Made by a program: the position numbers and the translations under genes. DNA of 64,000 nucleotides, from assembly GCA_011109175.1 (NCBI GenBank), contig RDEW01000057.1:122782-186781 (forward strand), read 5' to 3'. This DNA is from Dicyema japonicum. Lineage: Eukaryota > Dicyemida > Rhombozoa > Dicyemidae. Of this stretch, positions 1-13,812 are shown one piece after another; positions within the stretch are counted from its first letter, which is position 1; each line of letters starts with the position of its first letter. The notes below the pieces were generated by a model. The model saw only the letters and a program-made list of their open reading frames with translations, was not told where the DNA came from and ran no database searches.

Positions 1-1830
1 AAAAATTATAAATTGGTTACTGAGATATAAATTCTAAAATTTTTTATTAAATATTGCAGAATACTTGTAATTGAAATCTGCAGAATACTTGTAATGAAAA
101 GGTAAATGATGTTGTGATATGTTGTCTTAAGCAATGCTTTGTAAAATACCAAGAATTATGTGTCCGAACAACGCCCACTTATTTAAAGATATTTCATTAA
201 CCAGAAAACTGCTGCCGAAAATATTAATGAAATATCTTTGAATTTGAAACACAAATTAAAAACTGAATAGTTAAAATTAAACTAGTTTTCAATTACGATC
301 GATGAAACAGTCTACGTTGTTAAAATTGCACAATTTGCAATCTTTGTTAGAGTCTGTGATTCAGATTTTAATATTTCTGAATAATTTCTCGTACTGGAAC
401 CAATGCACGATACTAGTACAAGTAAAGATATCTTCGTAAAATTACTACAAATTCTTCTTTACTATGTGTTGATTTGAAGAAGCTTGTATGTTTGAGCACC
501 GATGGCGCATCGAACTATTATTAAAAAGCACTCTTGAGAAAACATAAAATTAGTTAAATTCCCTTGTGTTGTATTCCGAATCATCCTCTCCGTTTGCTCA
601 ACCATGATTTTCCGTTGCGCATTAGTTCTCTTAGGTAGTTCATGTGTCCCCCATTTCCATTATAATTTCAGATGCTGATCACACTATTGTAGCACAGCAA
701 ATCAGATCCTTATGGACTGAAAATCCGAAACCATAATGTCGGCAGACCAGAGGGAGAGTAAAAAAGTGGAATCTGCCAAACAGTTCTGTTGATTGTACGG
801 TCGTTTTGTCTTTTGTAACAGCAGACAGAGATATCATATTTTGTTAGATTGCATGCCAGTTGATGTTTCTGTAAGGTTGTTTAAGTCTTCTGCAATAAAA
901 AGATCGAAGAGTGAACGGAGAAGTCAGTAAGTAAAACGAATAAGACATAGTGCAATAGAAACGTCGTCACCACTTCAACCAAAAGAATCGAAAATAGTTG
1001 AAGAAATATATTCATCAGCAAAATTTGTGCATAAAGTTTTTAAATGGAAAATGAGTTCAGTTTAAACACGTAAACAGTAATCTATATCAGAGGTCGTGCT
1101 TTCAACAACCAAAGGTTTATTGAACAGCCATAGATATGAATAATCAGTTCAGCTAATTTTTTTATACTACAGTCCGTTGGTAGTCACTTCACAGTAATGA
1201 TAAGATTTCATTTTCTGAGACCGAAAATAATTCTAATTATGCCAAAACACAGACAAAATGAAATGTCAATCTTTGTTCAAAGATTTGGCATTTTCAGTGG
1301 ATATTACCACACATATCAAAAAACTTAATTTTTTATTGCAGGGTAATTACAAACTCATTACTCAGTTGTCATATTATTTCAAATGTTTTATTTCGAAAAT
1401 ATGATTATGGAAGTCTCGACGATTAAATAAACATTTTGTTTACTTTACTCGTGCAAAGAGCTAAAAAGTACAGTGGTGCACTTACTGTAAGTAATTTTTC
1501 CAAGTGTGAATGAGAACTTGAATCGCTATCAAAAGAATTTCAAAAAAGATTAATGATTTCTCGTCTTTTGATCAACATACTCGTTTAATATTTCCATGCA
1601 TATTGAAGCTTATAAATGGAACAATTCGAAATCCGATCAGATTCTATACTTAAGTTAAGTAATTGGCGGTTGGAGTATCTGCTTTCTTTATATATATTAC
1701 TGAAAGTTTAAAAACTTTAACAAGGTTCGACAAAAATCATTGCTATGTTTGGTGTGTGAACAGCTTTTTCAATTATGAAATTGAAAAAAACTGCTCTAAG
1801 AACAAGACTCATAAATGACAAAGATCCTGT
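1..1830 (+). mobile_element. Decayed hAT transposon (GTF2IRD2/ZBED5-like transposase)
   Basis: This stretch is a heavily mutated copy of the same hAT family seen complete at 44876-46595. Matching blocks can be followed in order: a cysteine-containing N-terminal block (CPNNAHLFKDISLTRK near 160-200), the central 'TSKDIF..LLQI' block near 415-460 and the C-terminal dimerisation block with its 'MFG' motif near 1745. Stops and frameshifts are frequent, so it cannot encode transposase. The left end lies outside the window and no right terminal repeat is recognisable after about 1830. The family assignment rests on similarity to the copy at 44876. Confidence 0.65.
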
Positions 1831-3369
1831 CTTTGGTCTATCCTAGTGAACATTTTAAACCTTAAAGATTTAATATTACTAACATGCATTTATCGCACTT
1901 AATCTCACTTGCAGTAAGCTTTCACAGACACAATGAATGCTATAGTTTATAACAGCAATATACTCAATTTCAACTTGATAATGTAATTTATATTATTGTT
2001 TCAGGATAACGATAATCCGTTTTTTTTATAGATATACAAATTATCCCGCAATCGACTATTGACCACCATACTTTACTCGCTATGTGCAAAAGAGTCTGAT
2101 TTTTAAATAATAATTCGCCATGTTTGGATTTTTCAAAGTCGTTCGCGAGCAAGAGTCATGAAACTTTCTCTTCAAGTTATTACAGATGGGAATGACGCCA
2201 AAGTTGATTAGATGGAAGGATACATGTAAACTATCATTCTAATCCAGTATAGTGATGAGGCCATATCTCTTTCTTCACTAAAATTTAAGTGAAAAACTTC
2301 GGTGGGTCAAAAATTATTCGCAAGGACATCATTAAATTACCTATTCATTAAGATGGAAATGTTTCAATGTATCTAAATGAATTGACTTTCCTAGAATATT
2401 AACAAAATTAACTTACCTGTCAGTTATGTCTTGGACTGGCTACGAAATTACAGATTGAATATATATATCTCCGACTAGAATTAATTGAATAATTTTTGTT
2501 AGTGTTATCATTTTGACAATAAGTAAATTTATTCTAAAACGTCTGATACACTAATGTTTCGAGCTCATATCCTATGACAAAATTTGGAAGAAATCAGCGT
2601 TGTAATAATTTTGATGATTGTACTTACTATGAATTCGCGTCCATTTAAAGTCGATACAATAAATGCTTTTAATATCATCCTATAATAATGTTTACTTATG
2701 TTGTTACACGGCTTCCTGGTTGATGGGTTCTCTTCAGTTATCAATATGATGTAATCTGATTTACAATTCTGGAGAACTTAATCGCTAGATAGAACTGAGG
2801 AGAAAGTCATATATTTTTACTTCATTGGGTCACAAAAGTTTATTTACTTTCCTCTTGTCTTTGATGGAATTCTGGGTGATTTTTGATAAGCATATCATTT
2901 TACGTTTGAAATTCTAGAAACTGGATATTCTTAATTTTCTGATATTGAGCATTCTTGCCAAAAACGGAGATTATCGGATGTTCTATTTATGAATTAATAA
3001 TATCTGTAGAAACCCTAACGTGGCTTCGCAGAGCGGATTATTCTACATAGATTCCTATATATCTCCCAAACCAATTGTTTATAAAACACTAAAGTCCCTG
3101 TTATTTCTTATGACTGGGGTTGCTACTATTTTTAGAGAGAGAACTAAAAACACTAGTAAGTAGTTGAAAATAACCACACATAGAAGGGACTGTCTCACCC
3201 CAAAATATCTGTTCTCAACATACATGATCAAGTCAACTCATGCAAACAACTGTGCGAGAAACCAATAGAAAGTTATTAACAAAAATGGCACGAAAAAAAT
3301 ATCAGAACGTTCATTAAGTGAATTAACGAAAATACTACGAAAATATTATACGTGGTAAACATCTTTTCT
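1831..3369. other. No recognisable gene
   Basis: AT-rich sequence without a convincing coding exon, RNA gene or complete repeat on either strand. It may be decayed transposon DNA. Confidence 0.5.
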
Positions 3370-3549
3370 CTATACTGATGCTAGCCGAACTTGCAAAGAG
3401 TCGCAAGTCATCTTCTCAGTCCTTTCAGTATCCTCATCCATCTTCCTTTTCAGGTCTTCCAACATAGAGGGCACAATCAGTTCTTCACGTTCTTTCAGAC
3501 TCTCCTTCTTACCATTAATTTTCACAACTCTCATATGGAAGCACACCAT
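3370..3549 (-). CDS. Possible charged terminal exon or small ORF (59 aa)
   Basis: A 59-residue minus-strand open frame rich in Lys and Glu (INGKKESLKEREELIVPSML, then EDLKRKMDEDTERTEKM) with heptad-like spacing that suggests a coiled coil. It stays open upstream of the first ATG (residues DNQRDEL), so it could be the last exon of a spliced gene. It does not match the C terminus of UTP20, which lies on the same strand upstream. No family is recognised. A chance open frame is possible. Confidence 0.3.
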   Translation of the reverse strand: MVCFHMRVVKINGKKESLKEREELIVPSMLEDLKRKMDEDTERTEKMTCDSLQVRLASV

Positions 3550-3753
3550 TAGTTCATCCCTCTGATTGTCTCAATATTTCACATAAGGGAGTAAGCATAT
3601 TCAATAATTTGCCTTGACAAATGCAGGTCTTCATTCTACTTTAAATCAGCAGTCGATTTAATGTAGCGTATTTTCTTAGTCCCTCTGTATTCTCGTACTG
3701 TCGTGCATACTACTTGAATACCTCTTATAATATCTTATTGATATTCTAATAAT

Positions 3754-3995
3754 ATTCAGAAATTTCATCTAAGGCTTCTCGAAGCACTCATGTATAAGTT
3801 CTTCCAACTGTTATATTTTTTTCAGTACATGTTAATATTTGGATATCTTGAGGGTTTCAAGTTCTCGCACGTGTATTCAGAAATTTCATCTAAGGCTTCT
3901 CGAAGCACTCATGTATAAGTTCCTCCAACTGTTATATTTTTTTCAGTACATGTTAATATTTGGATATCTTGAGGGTTTCAAGTTCTCGCACGTGT
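3754..3995. repeat. 121-bp tandem duplication
   Basis: Two head-to-tail copies of a 121-bp unit, 3754-3874 and 3875-3995, both starting ATTCAGAAATTTC and ending CGCACGTGT. By eye they differ at one position (TTCTTCC versus TTCCTCC), so the duplication is recent. It lies downstream of the visible end of UTP20. Confidence 0.85.
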
Positions 3996-4254
3996 TTTTT
4001 AAATGTTAAGCATTTGTAGTGAAATTTTGGAGACATAACTATAGTCAAAATAAAAGACTCACTCGTGGAGGGTTGGATTCATGTATGCTAATAGGGATGT
4101 TTCCATTCCTGCCTTAGATATTACTGTATATAATTGATATTTCTATTTACTTCCAACAGCCTCAAATACTACGGGTTTAATTTTTGTCCCGATATAATTC
4201 CATGTCATCACGCACGGTTTATTAACAAAATTTACAAGATTCAAATATCGTAAA

Positions 4255-4370
4255 AAAAGATCGCTTGAAGAAAAGCGAACTTGGCGAAGGACTTTGGTTG
4301 AGAAAAGTTTCTAAATGGAGTGATCAGAGGGAAAGCTTACGCAATCCTCTTATCTAAAAAACTTAATTGT
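4255..4370 (+). mobile_element. Tiny LINE C-terminal remnant
   Basis: A short plus-strand reading (KKSELGEGLWLRKVSKW) resembles the end of the restriction-like endonuclease domain at 30690-30780 (QREGLWLRQKIGIAILRG). Only about 30 residues align, so this is a weak call. Confidence 0.3.
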
Positions 4371-4588
4371 TTTTAATTGTATTAATAAACTTATATAAGG
4401 TTGATATAGCTTAATGGATCCTTCTTAGTCTGTCTGGGATTAGAGATCATATTAAAGTGAAATTATTCCAAAGAGAATAGTAAAACCAAACTAACTAGTT
4501 CCGTAATCCTGACGACTTACAGTAGATTCCTCATTCAAGCACATTGATCCAGAAGGCATTGTCAGGGAAACTGAAGTCAAAGCCAAAA

Positions 4589-7500
4589 CTAATAGCCATG
4601 AAGGGAAATTGTCACCTGATTGAATAAAGAAATGTATCTTTTTGAATGTACCGCCTGTTTATGTTCGTCTGAAATGTCTCTCCCAGCGTATTCGAGGAGC
4701 ACCTCGACTTGTAGATCAGGAGTATCCTCGGCATCCTTCACATAAATGTAGCCAATCAAAACAGTAATGGACTTGGATATAAAATCCAAAAAAACCTTGA
4801 AACACGAGATTACCAGACTCTTATTTGACACAGAGCTCGTACCCTTCGAATAAGCCTTTATTAGGCAAAACAGCTGCCCAAACAGTTTGACAGCGAATTC
4901 GGGGAATGATGGAAGATCAAAGTAAAGTAGTTCAGTCAGGCATTTAATCGACAGTTCAACAATCTACCACCATCTCCACCTTAAAATTAGAGCTCATCGT
5001 GAAATTGCTGATAAAAGGCAGCAATGGATCCAACAATTCTCTATGACTGATGTCCTCTCTACTCATCCTCCCCCGTTTTACAAGCAGATACAGCAACTAC
5101 AGTACATATAGACAGTAATACCAAAAGTCCGCATTCCTTGAACACATCATGTGCAGCTTCATCTGTGAATATTTTATAAACTTCAAAAAACAGATTCTCC
5201 ACTGTGAATCTGTCATTATTTACGAGTGTGGCAGCAATTCGACTAAGCAGTTCCCCAACTTTGTTAACTACACTACGTTTCGTGAGTTTGATCCCAGTCA
5301 TCAGTTCTCTAATAGGTTCAATCAACGCAGAGAGTGTGGAAGATCCAACAAAGCGGCACATCAAAGTGAAAACTTCCAAAAGTCCCGATTTTTTGGCTTC
5401 GGGAGTCTTGCCGATGATTGCATCCACCTTCTTAGACTCAGAAACCTTTCCAAACGGATCTTCAATAAAGATTTACCATCAAGACCCACCACTACCTCTG
5501 GCACAATCCTAGTACACTCCTCATTTAGTAGAACTGTCTCCTCTAAACCAATCTTCTCCAATATTCCATGTACGGTGTGACTCAAAATAAAAATCTACAT
5601 GTAAACACGCGACACCTAAAATCCCGTCGAAAGTTGACTCCTCAGTGTCTCCAATACAAACAACAGTTTTGATGACCCAACGAAGGATGTTAGGTCTATA
5701 AGAGTCCCACGTGCTATCCTCCTGACTGAATAATTATGAGAAATCAGTAATTGAGTCAAACTGAGCACTATTCTGACCAAATTCATTTGTAGTGCAGCAG
5801 GAAACAGCAAAAGTAGCTTTGTCATAACAAGAGCGAGTGGAATGACTCCAAGTCTCAGTTTGGCGACCTCACTAAATTTATGAATGACTCTTTTAGTAAC
5901 TCTCGTCTAAAATGACAGGAAGGGATACATTGTTCATCAGATTGTACATAATCTCCAAATGTGACATTAATGTCTTGTAAATTATGCTCGACTCCTCAGA
6001 GCTCACCACAACAGTCCAATCGCCTCCCCCGATCATGGCCTTCAAGTTAAAGACCAATTCTTGGTCACCCTCGTCGTCCCCATCCAAAACAACATTGGAA
6101 GGGGTATATGTTCGCAAATCATCAATTCCATGCAAGTCAAAGTGAAACGAATCCACCACGACTCCGATAGCCCTACAATCACAACAACCTCCAACTTTAC
6201 AGACCACTCCTGTCCATCAGTCATAGTATTAGAAGAAATCATGGCAAGGTAACGCTCAAACACATAATTCCACTCCTCCCAATTGAGTTGTCTACAGACC
6301 GCCCCAATGGCAGAAAATGTCCAGTCGATGTATGAAGCCAATGTCGAAGAAGTCAGAGTCTAATTTTTATTGAAACCTCCATTAACGACAAAGAAGGACT
6401 CAAAGAGGGGGAGAAAGAAACGAACGAAATACTCAGATGGTACCCTTACCTCGCTCAGAACCCTCACAAAATTGGACAAGGCCTTGCATCTTCGGCTGAC
6501 CTGCAAGTAAGTCGTCAGCAACCTGCATATATGTCACATTGAAGAAGAAGTCTCTTCCAGAAGTAAAGTCATCATCGAGTAGATCTCTAAGACTGAAGTA
6601 TCTTTCGTCCCCAAAGTTGACCACCAGTATTCTAAGGACACCAATGAAAAAATCCCGAGAAGTCTGAAGTGATTAACCAAATCTACATGAGTCACAGATT
6701 TGAAGATGAGATCATCAAACTCATCCAGAGTGGAGGTGACGACATCGGTGGGGACAATTCCACTCCTCAAATACTTAACTAATTGATCTACCGCAGAATA
6801 AGCCTCATTTCTCACAGCCCTGTCATCAAACTGACAATTTGAGGACCAAAGTCTACCTTTTTGACCAAATAATTGCAGTTATGTAGTAGCAAATATATAC
6901 CAAGTAACCCAAGTCTATGTGATGTGGACAGCTCCCTAAAAGCCACAAATCCTCTATCAATCGAATCATAATTGGGATCATTTATGCTTTGCTGTGAGGG
7001 AGTGTTAATCTAAAGTCTTATGACATAATTACATCTTCTATTATCGAATGCAACAGCTCAGCCTCCTCGTATCCACCAGACATTGCCTAAAAATGCCGCC
7101 AAATCAATACTCGGGTGATTTCGACCAAAGTTCTTCTATCATCAAAGGCATCAGTAGTGGAGAAAAGTCTTGCAAATGGGCTATAATAGACTAAATATGA
7201 CTACCACACAATATTGGAGTAATCATCCACTTTAAGAATCAACTTCAACACCAAATTTAGCAGATAATTCGAAAAGTCACGTGCAGTGCCCAGCAAGGTA
7301 AAAATCAACTGTACAAACTTGGCTGACTGCTCCGGACTTGTCACCAGTCCATTCACCTGTGATCAATTATGGTCCCCAACCTTTCCAATAAAGGAAATTC
7401 ATGCTTACAAACATCACTAATCTGATCCAACAATTCCAGAGAAGAGTGAATGTAATCCATAATCCCACAAATATGGTACCTCACAATAGTCTCATCTACC

Positions 7501-10500
7501 TTTAACCCCATACCCTTACCGTTCGGAGTACATTATCAACAATTTTTACCAGCATGTGGGTACATTTCCGATCAACTTTCAAGTGGGAGTTGATGTGGGA
7601 CATAATTACAGAGAGAGCACTGTGATTACCACAGCTCGAAGCTCAATAAGCAATATAACTCTTTCATATCACTCAAGCACATCACTAGCCGCAGAAATGG
7701 AGTCAGTCCAGTAACCCCCTTCTCATTAATCTTCATAATCTGCGGTTCAATGTAACCAAAAAATAAAGCATCCCCCTCATCCTTCCTAACAGAAGTAGTG
7801 TACTACGATAACAATCACACAAACAGTAATAATCCCACGTGTCAACATCTTTCGAAGTTTAATATTACTCTTAATGTGATAGGGTGGAGGAGGCTGGCAT
7901 TCTCAACCAATTTCCGTGAAATTGTGATCAACGTCAAAATAAGGTGGTAGTAAGTCTTCTCGAAACCATTATTTCCGGGATTTACTCTGTGGAGAGTCTC
8001 CACGTAGGAGGAGAGTAACTCGAGAGGACTTGGATGAGTCAAAAAACAACCAAATGTATTTTCTGAAGGAAATGGGGATTTTTGGAAATCGAATTGGTCG
8101 TAAAGTCGTTTACTGTGGGAGAATATGTCCTCACAAGGCTGGTGACCATCAAGCACGTGGGTGAATGGTTGAAGCAGATATTCCTCCATCAGTTTCCATT
8201 CTCCTGGGACCGAGCATGTCAACAAGGATTCAAATATAGCAGACGGTCGCTTGTTGTACTTTCCAACAGACTTTGCCGTCTGTAGTCTCCCATACAAAAT
8301 TCTAACGTAAACATCAGCGACTACCGGGTAATAACGGGGATAACACAACTCTGGTCTTCAACAGGAATATTCCACGTGGTCAGTAAATCCTTAATCTCAA
8401 AAACACTGGTCTTGTCGTCAATCAGACTCTCCAGCAAACTCCTATACTTATCCAACATTGGGAGAGAGTAACAGAATAGAGCAGTCAAGGCCGACTTTCT
8501 AACGACCCCTACAGAGTGAGACAACAGCTACAATCATACAAACACCACCTTGAAATGCACACAATCCTTGTTGTAAGGAATTCTGTGTTTTGAGAATATC
8601 CTTATAAAGGCGTCCAATTTAGCCAGCAAAAGTCTATCATTAATAAACAGGGAACTTGTAGTTTGGAGAATGTTCACGTTCATACTCCACAGGAGACTGA
8701 GTGAGGTCCTCGGTGACGGTATCAGTTGTCTGGGAGTGTAACAGCTGATTGGTTAAAGTGAAATATCAGTTCATTGCAATATTTCTCCGGAATTTTCCAT
8801 CCATTTTGTGGACAAGTTGCCAAAGCTGAAGGTGATAACGGGACAGAATATTGAGTGAGGTATGAGATGAGACACGTGCCTTTTGAACAAGACTATTGTA
8901 AAAACCACAGACGTCCATGGCATTCAATTCTGTGCATTAATTACCATAAACCTCTGTAAGGAAATTTCATGTTCCGCGAATTCACGACTTGCATGAAGAC
9001 CGGCCAAAACGTGGAAAATTGACGAGAAAACTGCTGGGAAATGATCTTGAAAAATTCGTTCTCAAAATCACCAAGTTACAGCTCACATTGCCATCAACAT
9101 CCTCAGATATACCTCACAATACATAAACCCTCCAACCTGCACAACCCATTCTTCCGCATCAGTCATGGACTCAAGGTTAAGTCGGTTGAACAGCACCAGC
9201 TTGTCCCTGTATGAGTATAAGGTACCCTCCATCTCATCAGCATTCATCATTTCCGATATTAACGAGACGTGTGACAACAGTTCGAGGGCATGATGACGAA
9301 TATTATTATTGGGGGATGAAACAATCGGAATTATTGAATTTACTATAACGGATATGTCCTTCGTCCCGACCACGTGCACTAACTTACCCAAATTCATCAT
9401 AACTGAAAGCAAATCCTCCTTTTTTTCCAACAAATCGCAGTAAATACTCCATAATAGTCGACACAGTATCTCAGAACTCAGCCTTACACAGACATCTGTG
9501 ATGACTGAGAATATCACACTGTCGTACCCAACCACGTGTATCATATTCTCGAGTAAATTTAATATATTATCACAGTCACTGAAAAGCGAAAGCACTGACA
9601 AACACGCCCACAGCTGCTCATTAGGGAATCCACTGAGGGAGTCGAGGACATTGATAACGTAGCCTTTAAGGATACTTAACTCCTCAGTCAGTACCAATGG
9701 AATGCCATTGTAGACAAACTCAGCCATTATGGATACTATCTCTGACGCTGACTTAATCCCACGTGTGTAGTCACGTGTTAATACACGAACTATAGGTCTC
9801 CTTGCACATTAGGGTCACCAATGCCTCGGCAAAAGTCAACCTTCTGAGCCATATCAGAGTACACAATCTAGCATATTAAAAAGTCACTACATTATCCAGG
9901 ATATCATTCATGGGGTACTCGTTCACCACACGAATAAGAAGATCCACCAAAAGTCCACTAGTACTGCGCAAAAAGTGGGGAACGTTCTATGCTAAAATAA
10001 CTTAATACCTTAATAACTGACTGAGGGAGCCTGATCTGCTTAAAACACGTGGTAATGGCCACCTGTTTGTCAGGACTGCAGTCTTTCATCTCCTACTACA
10101 ATAAAACGGCGGAAAACCATAAAAATGTCAAATAAAGTGAAAATACTGTCCTTTTTGATAATCGTTTTAGCTTTCCCAACAAACTGGCCAATCAATTGCT
10201 CTTCCAAGGGGAGTAACTCTCTCACAACCACCTCTGCAAGTGAATTGAGAGACCCCTTGACTCCAACTATTGAGAATCCTAACACGTAGGCTGTTATATT
10301 GACGTCTAGCTTAACCAAATTAACAACAAATCCGTGAATGTCACCGCTCTAACCATTTGACAAGAAAATTTACTTTTCTCAGTAAAAAGGCGACACATTC
10401 CACCGCCGAGTCCCTGACATACTCTGGATGTCGACTCCCAAAGAGCGGGGTCATGGCCTGGAGACAGGAAAATTCATTTCCATCCAAATACTTCCAGCTG

Positions 10501-11071
10501 TGAACCATAATCAGGCCCAAAGTGACAAACACTGACTCAACAAGGGCCAATTCTGTTGGATACTTCCTCAGCAGTTTGTTCACGGCTCGCATTACTTTCG
10601 GGAAAAATGGCCCAAACTCGTCCACCAGGTCCCTGGATAGTCCAAGTAGACATCTATAAGTGAATTTTGAGAAAATACTCTAATATGTGGTCAACTGACT
10701 GGATGTCCGAATCTGACAGACTTTCTGACACGTGTTTTACCAGTTTATTCTTAATTCGATTAAATAAGGTACCTTGTTCAGGAGAAGAAGGGGTAACTGC
10801 AAGAGAAGGGAAATATTTGGGAGTGGAGGAGTTCTAAGAAATAAATGAGTGAAATACCAAAGGATTGTCCGCTTGGAAGTTCATTTGATAGGGCTGATTC
10901 GAGGAACGTGTTTTTATCCTTGAAATAAAAAGAATTTATACATTTGGAAGTTCAAGTTCACGTATTGGTCGCTTACCTATCCTCAATTCGAGTTGGGAGA
11001 CACGTTTGGAATGTTTAATAAACTCAAATGACTTGTAATATTACCTTTAGTCGTTCTTTTTCCAGACTCAT
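4589..11071 (-). CDS. UTP20: UTP20, small-subunit processome HEAT-repeat protein
   Basis: UTP20 (DRIM) is a giant HEAT-repeat component of the nucleolar small-subunit processome, needed for 18S rRNA maturation. On the minus strand, exon-sized open frames align in order with it. Near the N terminus are LSRDLVDEFGPFFPK (10600) and VRDSAVECVAFLLRKVNF (10400), corresponding to the family's RDLQ.DF.P.FPE and RNFAAESFTFLMRKV. In the middle is ADVYVRILYGRLQ (8310). Near the end is VEVLLEYAGRDISDEHKQA (4700), corresponding to LQVLLAYAEEDIYDTSRQA. The frames are joined by very short introns, for example about 26-29 nt near 8315-8343. The proposed start is the ATG at 11069-11071 (MSLEKERLK), just below an AT-rich block and a CACGTG. 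Exon boundaries were not all resolved. The last roughly 400 residues expected from human UTP20 were not found below 4589, so the 3' end is uncertain or truncated. Confidence 0.8.
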
Positions 11072-11200
11072 CAACCAAGTATCACGTGTTTAAGTTTAAA
11101 GAAAATTAACTAATTTTAAAAATAATATTTTTTAACTTTCGAAATTTATTAATTTAAATTTAAATAATAATAATAATAAATTGTTCTTTTTAATTTCAAA
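11072..11200 (-). promoter_or_regulatory. AT-rich block and E-box upstream of UTP20
   Basis: Directly above the proposed start lies CACGTG at about 11083, then roughly 80 bp almost entirely of A and T with TTAATTTAAATTT-type words. The same kind of A/T block precedes the other genes in the window, suggesting a core promoter. Function is inferred from position only. Confidence 0.4.
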
Positions 11201-12160
11201 AATACAGTAAACCATCATTAATCAGAACTTCAATAATCCGAAAACTTCAAAATCCGAATTCTTTGATAAGTCAGAAAAATTTTACCAAAATTCCATACAA
11301 ACAGGCTTCAATAAACCGAAATTTCCTTATCCGCAATCTGAAAGACATTTATTAAAAATTTCTGATTAATTTATTTTATGTACAATTAATTAATTTAAGT
11401 ACCACATGTTAGGAAAAGGACTGAAATTTATATTGTCTAGAAAAGAATGATTTGTTAAAAAATGAATTTCAGAATTATCCCATATCTGTGAAATAAAAAT
11501 GAACCTTTATTAAGGAATTTCGACACTTTCAGAATTTCTTAAAAATCGTGAAAAATGGGAAAACTGAAATTTTGATTAACAAGTCAAGACAGCTGGTAAA
11601 CATCATCAACTTGATAATTCCCTTGTTGAATGGATTTCAAGAATGGATGCAATCAATGGTTTTATTACTGAAGATATCATTTCAAAGCTAAAATATTTGG
11701 TAAAAGTTAGGAATCAACAATCCTGAATTTAGTAAAGGACGCTACACAGATTTAAAGGAAGATTTAATCTTAAACTAAAAGTTCTTCACAGAGAAGCTAG
11801 AAATTAATTTTAATATGATTAAGTTAAAAGAAGTTGAGCCTGAAGTATTGATAAACACGGATGAAACTAGACTTTTTTTATTTTTCCTTCGAAAACAAAT
11901 TCATCTAAAGATAGAAAGGGCATAAAGCAATCAAAAGTGAAGATCACTATAGCTCTTTGTGCCAATGCAACTGGAACAATAAAAATTAAAACTTTAAAGA
12001 CCAAGATGTTTAAAAGATTTTGATTTTTAAAAATATTGTACTATGCAAATAAAAGGGCTTGGATGACAACAGAACTTTTTAAGGTTTTCATCAGTCATCT
12101 TAGTGATGAATCAAAATGTTACAAGTTCTTTATACTTACTGATACACAACATAACATTTT

Positions 12161-13812
12161 TTATTAAAAACCAAAACATAGCGATAGTTATGGGGGATTA
12201 CGTTATTAAAAATCCTGCCGTGAGGGATTGATTCTTCGCAGTTTTAGCCCAATTTAGCTTCACAGTATCTTCTGAATGAACGTGTCATCCACTTTGGTCC
12301 TCAGAAGAAAACCCTCAATCCGTTCCACTGCCACGTTCCTTACGGACTTGATTAGGGTTTCCTCCTCATCTAGGGCCAGATTGATTACCATCCTTCTCGT
12401 CTTGTCCGAAAATTGATTATTCTTTCTCTTTTTTGCGAAAAATACCATCCTTTACATCCGTAGACAAGAGAGGGCAGAATAATTCTTTCAAAAATAAAGA
12501 TAAACGTTTCCCTCTTCAAATTGAGTTTTCGTAGACACAGAAGTGCTTGGTAAGCCTTTTTCATTTTGACACCTTCAACATAATCTCCTCTACGTCCAAA
12601 ACAGACACCCAAATAACGTAAATGATCAACATTGCTGATACCACTCAATGTGTACTCCTGTTGAAAAAACTTTCTATAATTTTGACTTTTCCATTGAGAG
12701 ACTTAAGTCACGGGACTTACACCACAAGAGAATTTCCTCCAAAAATCCATGTAATCTTCCCTCCGACACTACCGGACTTTTCGAAATGTCTGATATCAGT
12801 ACGTCGTCCGCGTAAATAATCACATTAGTACTAGGATTCCTGGGAGCCGGAAAATCTCTCATAAATATATTGAATAGCAGAGGACTCAAGACTGAGCCTT
12901 TTATTTATTTTAATAACCCCGGGAACACCGAGAAAGAAAGACAAAAGAGTCAAACAGTTAGGTGATCCCAGTCCTCGCAATCACTCGTGCCATTCGACGT
13001 CTGTGATCTTCCATCGTCCCCACTACTTTCCGGAAGAGCCTTCTCTCGGTCTTGCAGAGGAATCCGATCGGGGAGGGGAATTTCTTATCCAATCGGTTTT
13101 TTCTTGCCATGGGAAGGATCAGGCGAAGCGGATTTCCATCTTCAAGACTGAGCCTTGTGGCACTCCCCTCTTCTAATCAATCTCTTCAGAAGTAAATCCT
13201 CCACATCTCACAAATAATCTTCTCTCTGTCAGAAATTTTCTTAACCAATCAAGTAAAAGTTTTGGGATTCCAGCTGCGATAAGCAGATAAAACAGTGCGT
13301 CATGCAAGACACTATCCAAGGCCTTCGATTTGTCTAGACAGACGACACTCAGCTGATATTTGAAAATTTTGGAATTATCAATCTCAGAGTTCAAGATGAA
13401 AAAACAATCTCCACATGATCTTTTTGGATTGTTCCTTGCTGAGAAATTCCGTAATTCGATTTGACGTGTAAGTCTTTATAAATCATCCTCATCATGATTC
13501 TTGAAATTGACCTTATTAGACTAATAGGTCTATAACCCAAGGGATCCGTCCTCGATTTTCCTGGTTTTGGAATCATCAGAATAATGGAATCCTTCCAAGC
13601 TTGAGGTACATATCCCATATTGAGACTTGCTACAAATAGGTAACAGAGGACTCAAAAAGGCAATCCGGATCCTCCTTGAATAACTTAAGGCGTATCCCGT
13701 CCATTCCAGGAGCTTTATCTCGGCATTCAATAATAGTTTGTTTTACCTCTTCTTTAGTAATACTTATTGGTAATGCTCCAAGCCACGCTTTGACGAAATC
13801 TTTTGAAAACAT
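12161..13812 (-). pseudogene. 5'-truncated LINE (I/Jockey-like reverse transcriptase)
   Basis: Minus-strand fragments follow the order of a non-LTR reverse transcriptase: CRDKAPGMDGIRLKLFK (13720), WKDSIILMIPKPGKSRTDP and GYRPISLIRSISRIM (13590-13500), a KALDSVLHDAL palm motif (13310), LSPLLFNIFM and IIYADDVLISD with the catalytic YADD (12880-12800), then thumb and C-terminal sequence to 12260. A 9-bp target duplication, TAACATTTT, brackets it (12152-12160 and 13813... overlapping 13821). The 3' side ends in a TTATTAAAAACC-type tail. Frameshifts and an internal insertion (12901-13141) show it is dead. Confidence 0.85.
12901..13141 (-). mobile_element. 241-bp LINE 3' end with 15-bp target duplication
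   Basis: Inserted in the LINE above between two copies of TCAAGACTGAGCCTT (12886-12900 and 13142-13156). Read on the minus strand it encodes the C terminus of an I-like LINE (GNPLRLILPMARKNRL, then RRMARVIARTGIT and a stop), a 3' UTR with GGGATCACCTAACTG and an AT-rich TTATTAAAATAAATAA tail. It is a severely 5'-truncated LINE copy, not a separate SINE; the copy at 59640-60020 is homologous. Confidence 0.85.

Noticed and set aside
5149-5580. Plus-strand open frames opposite UTP20 and several opposite SF3B3
   Set aside because: They are shadows of the minus-strand exons, without recognisable domains of their own.
12901-13141. A 240-bp SINE family
   Set aside because: The minus strand encodes the C terminus of the I-like LINE and ends with its 3' UTR, so it is a 5'-truncated LINE.
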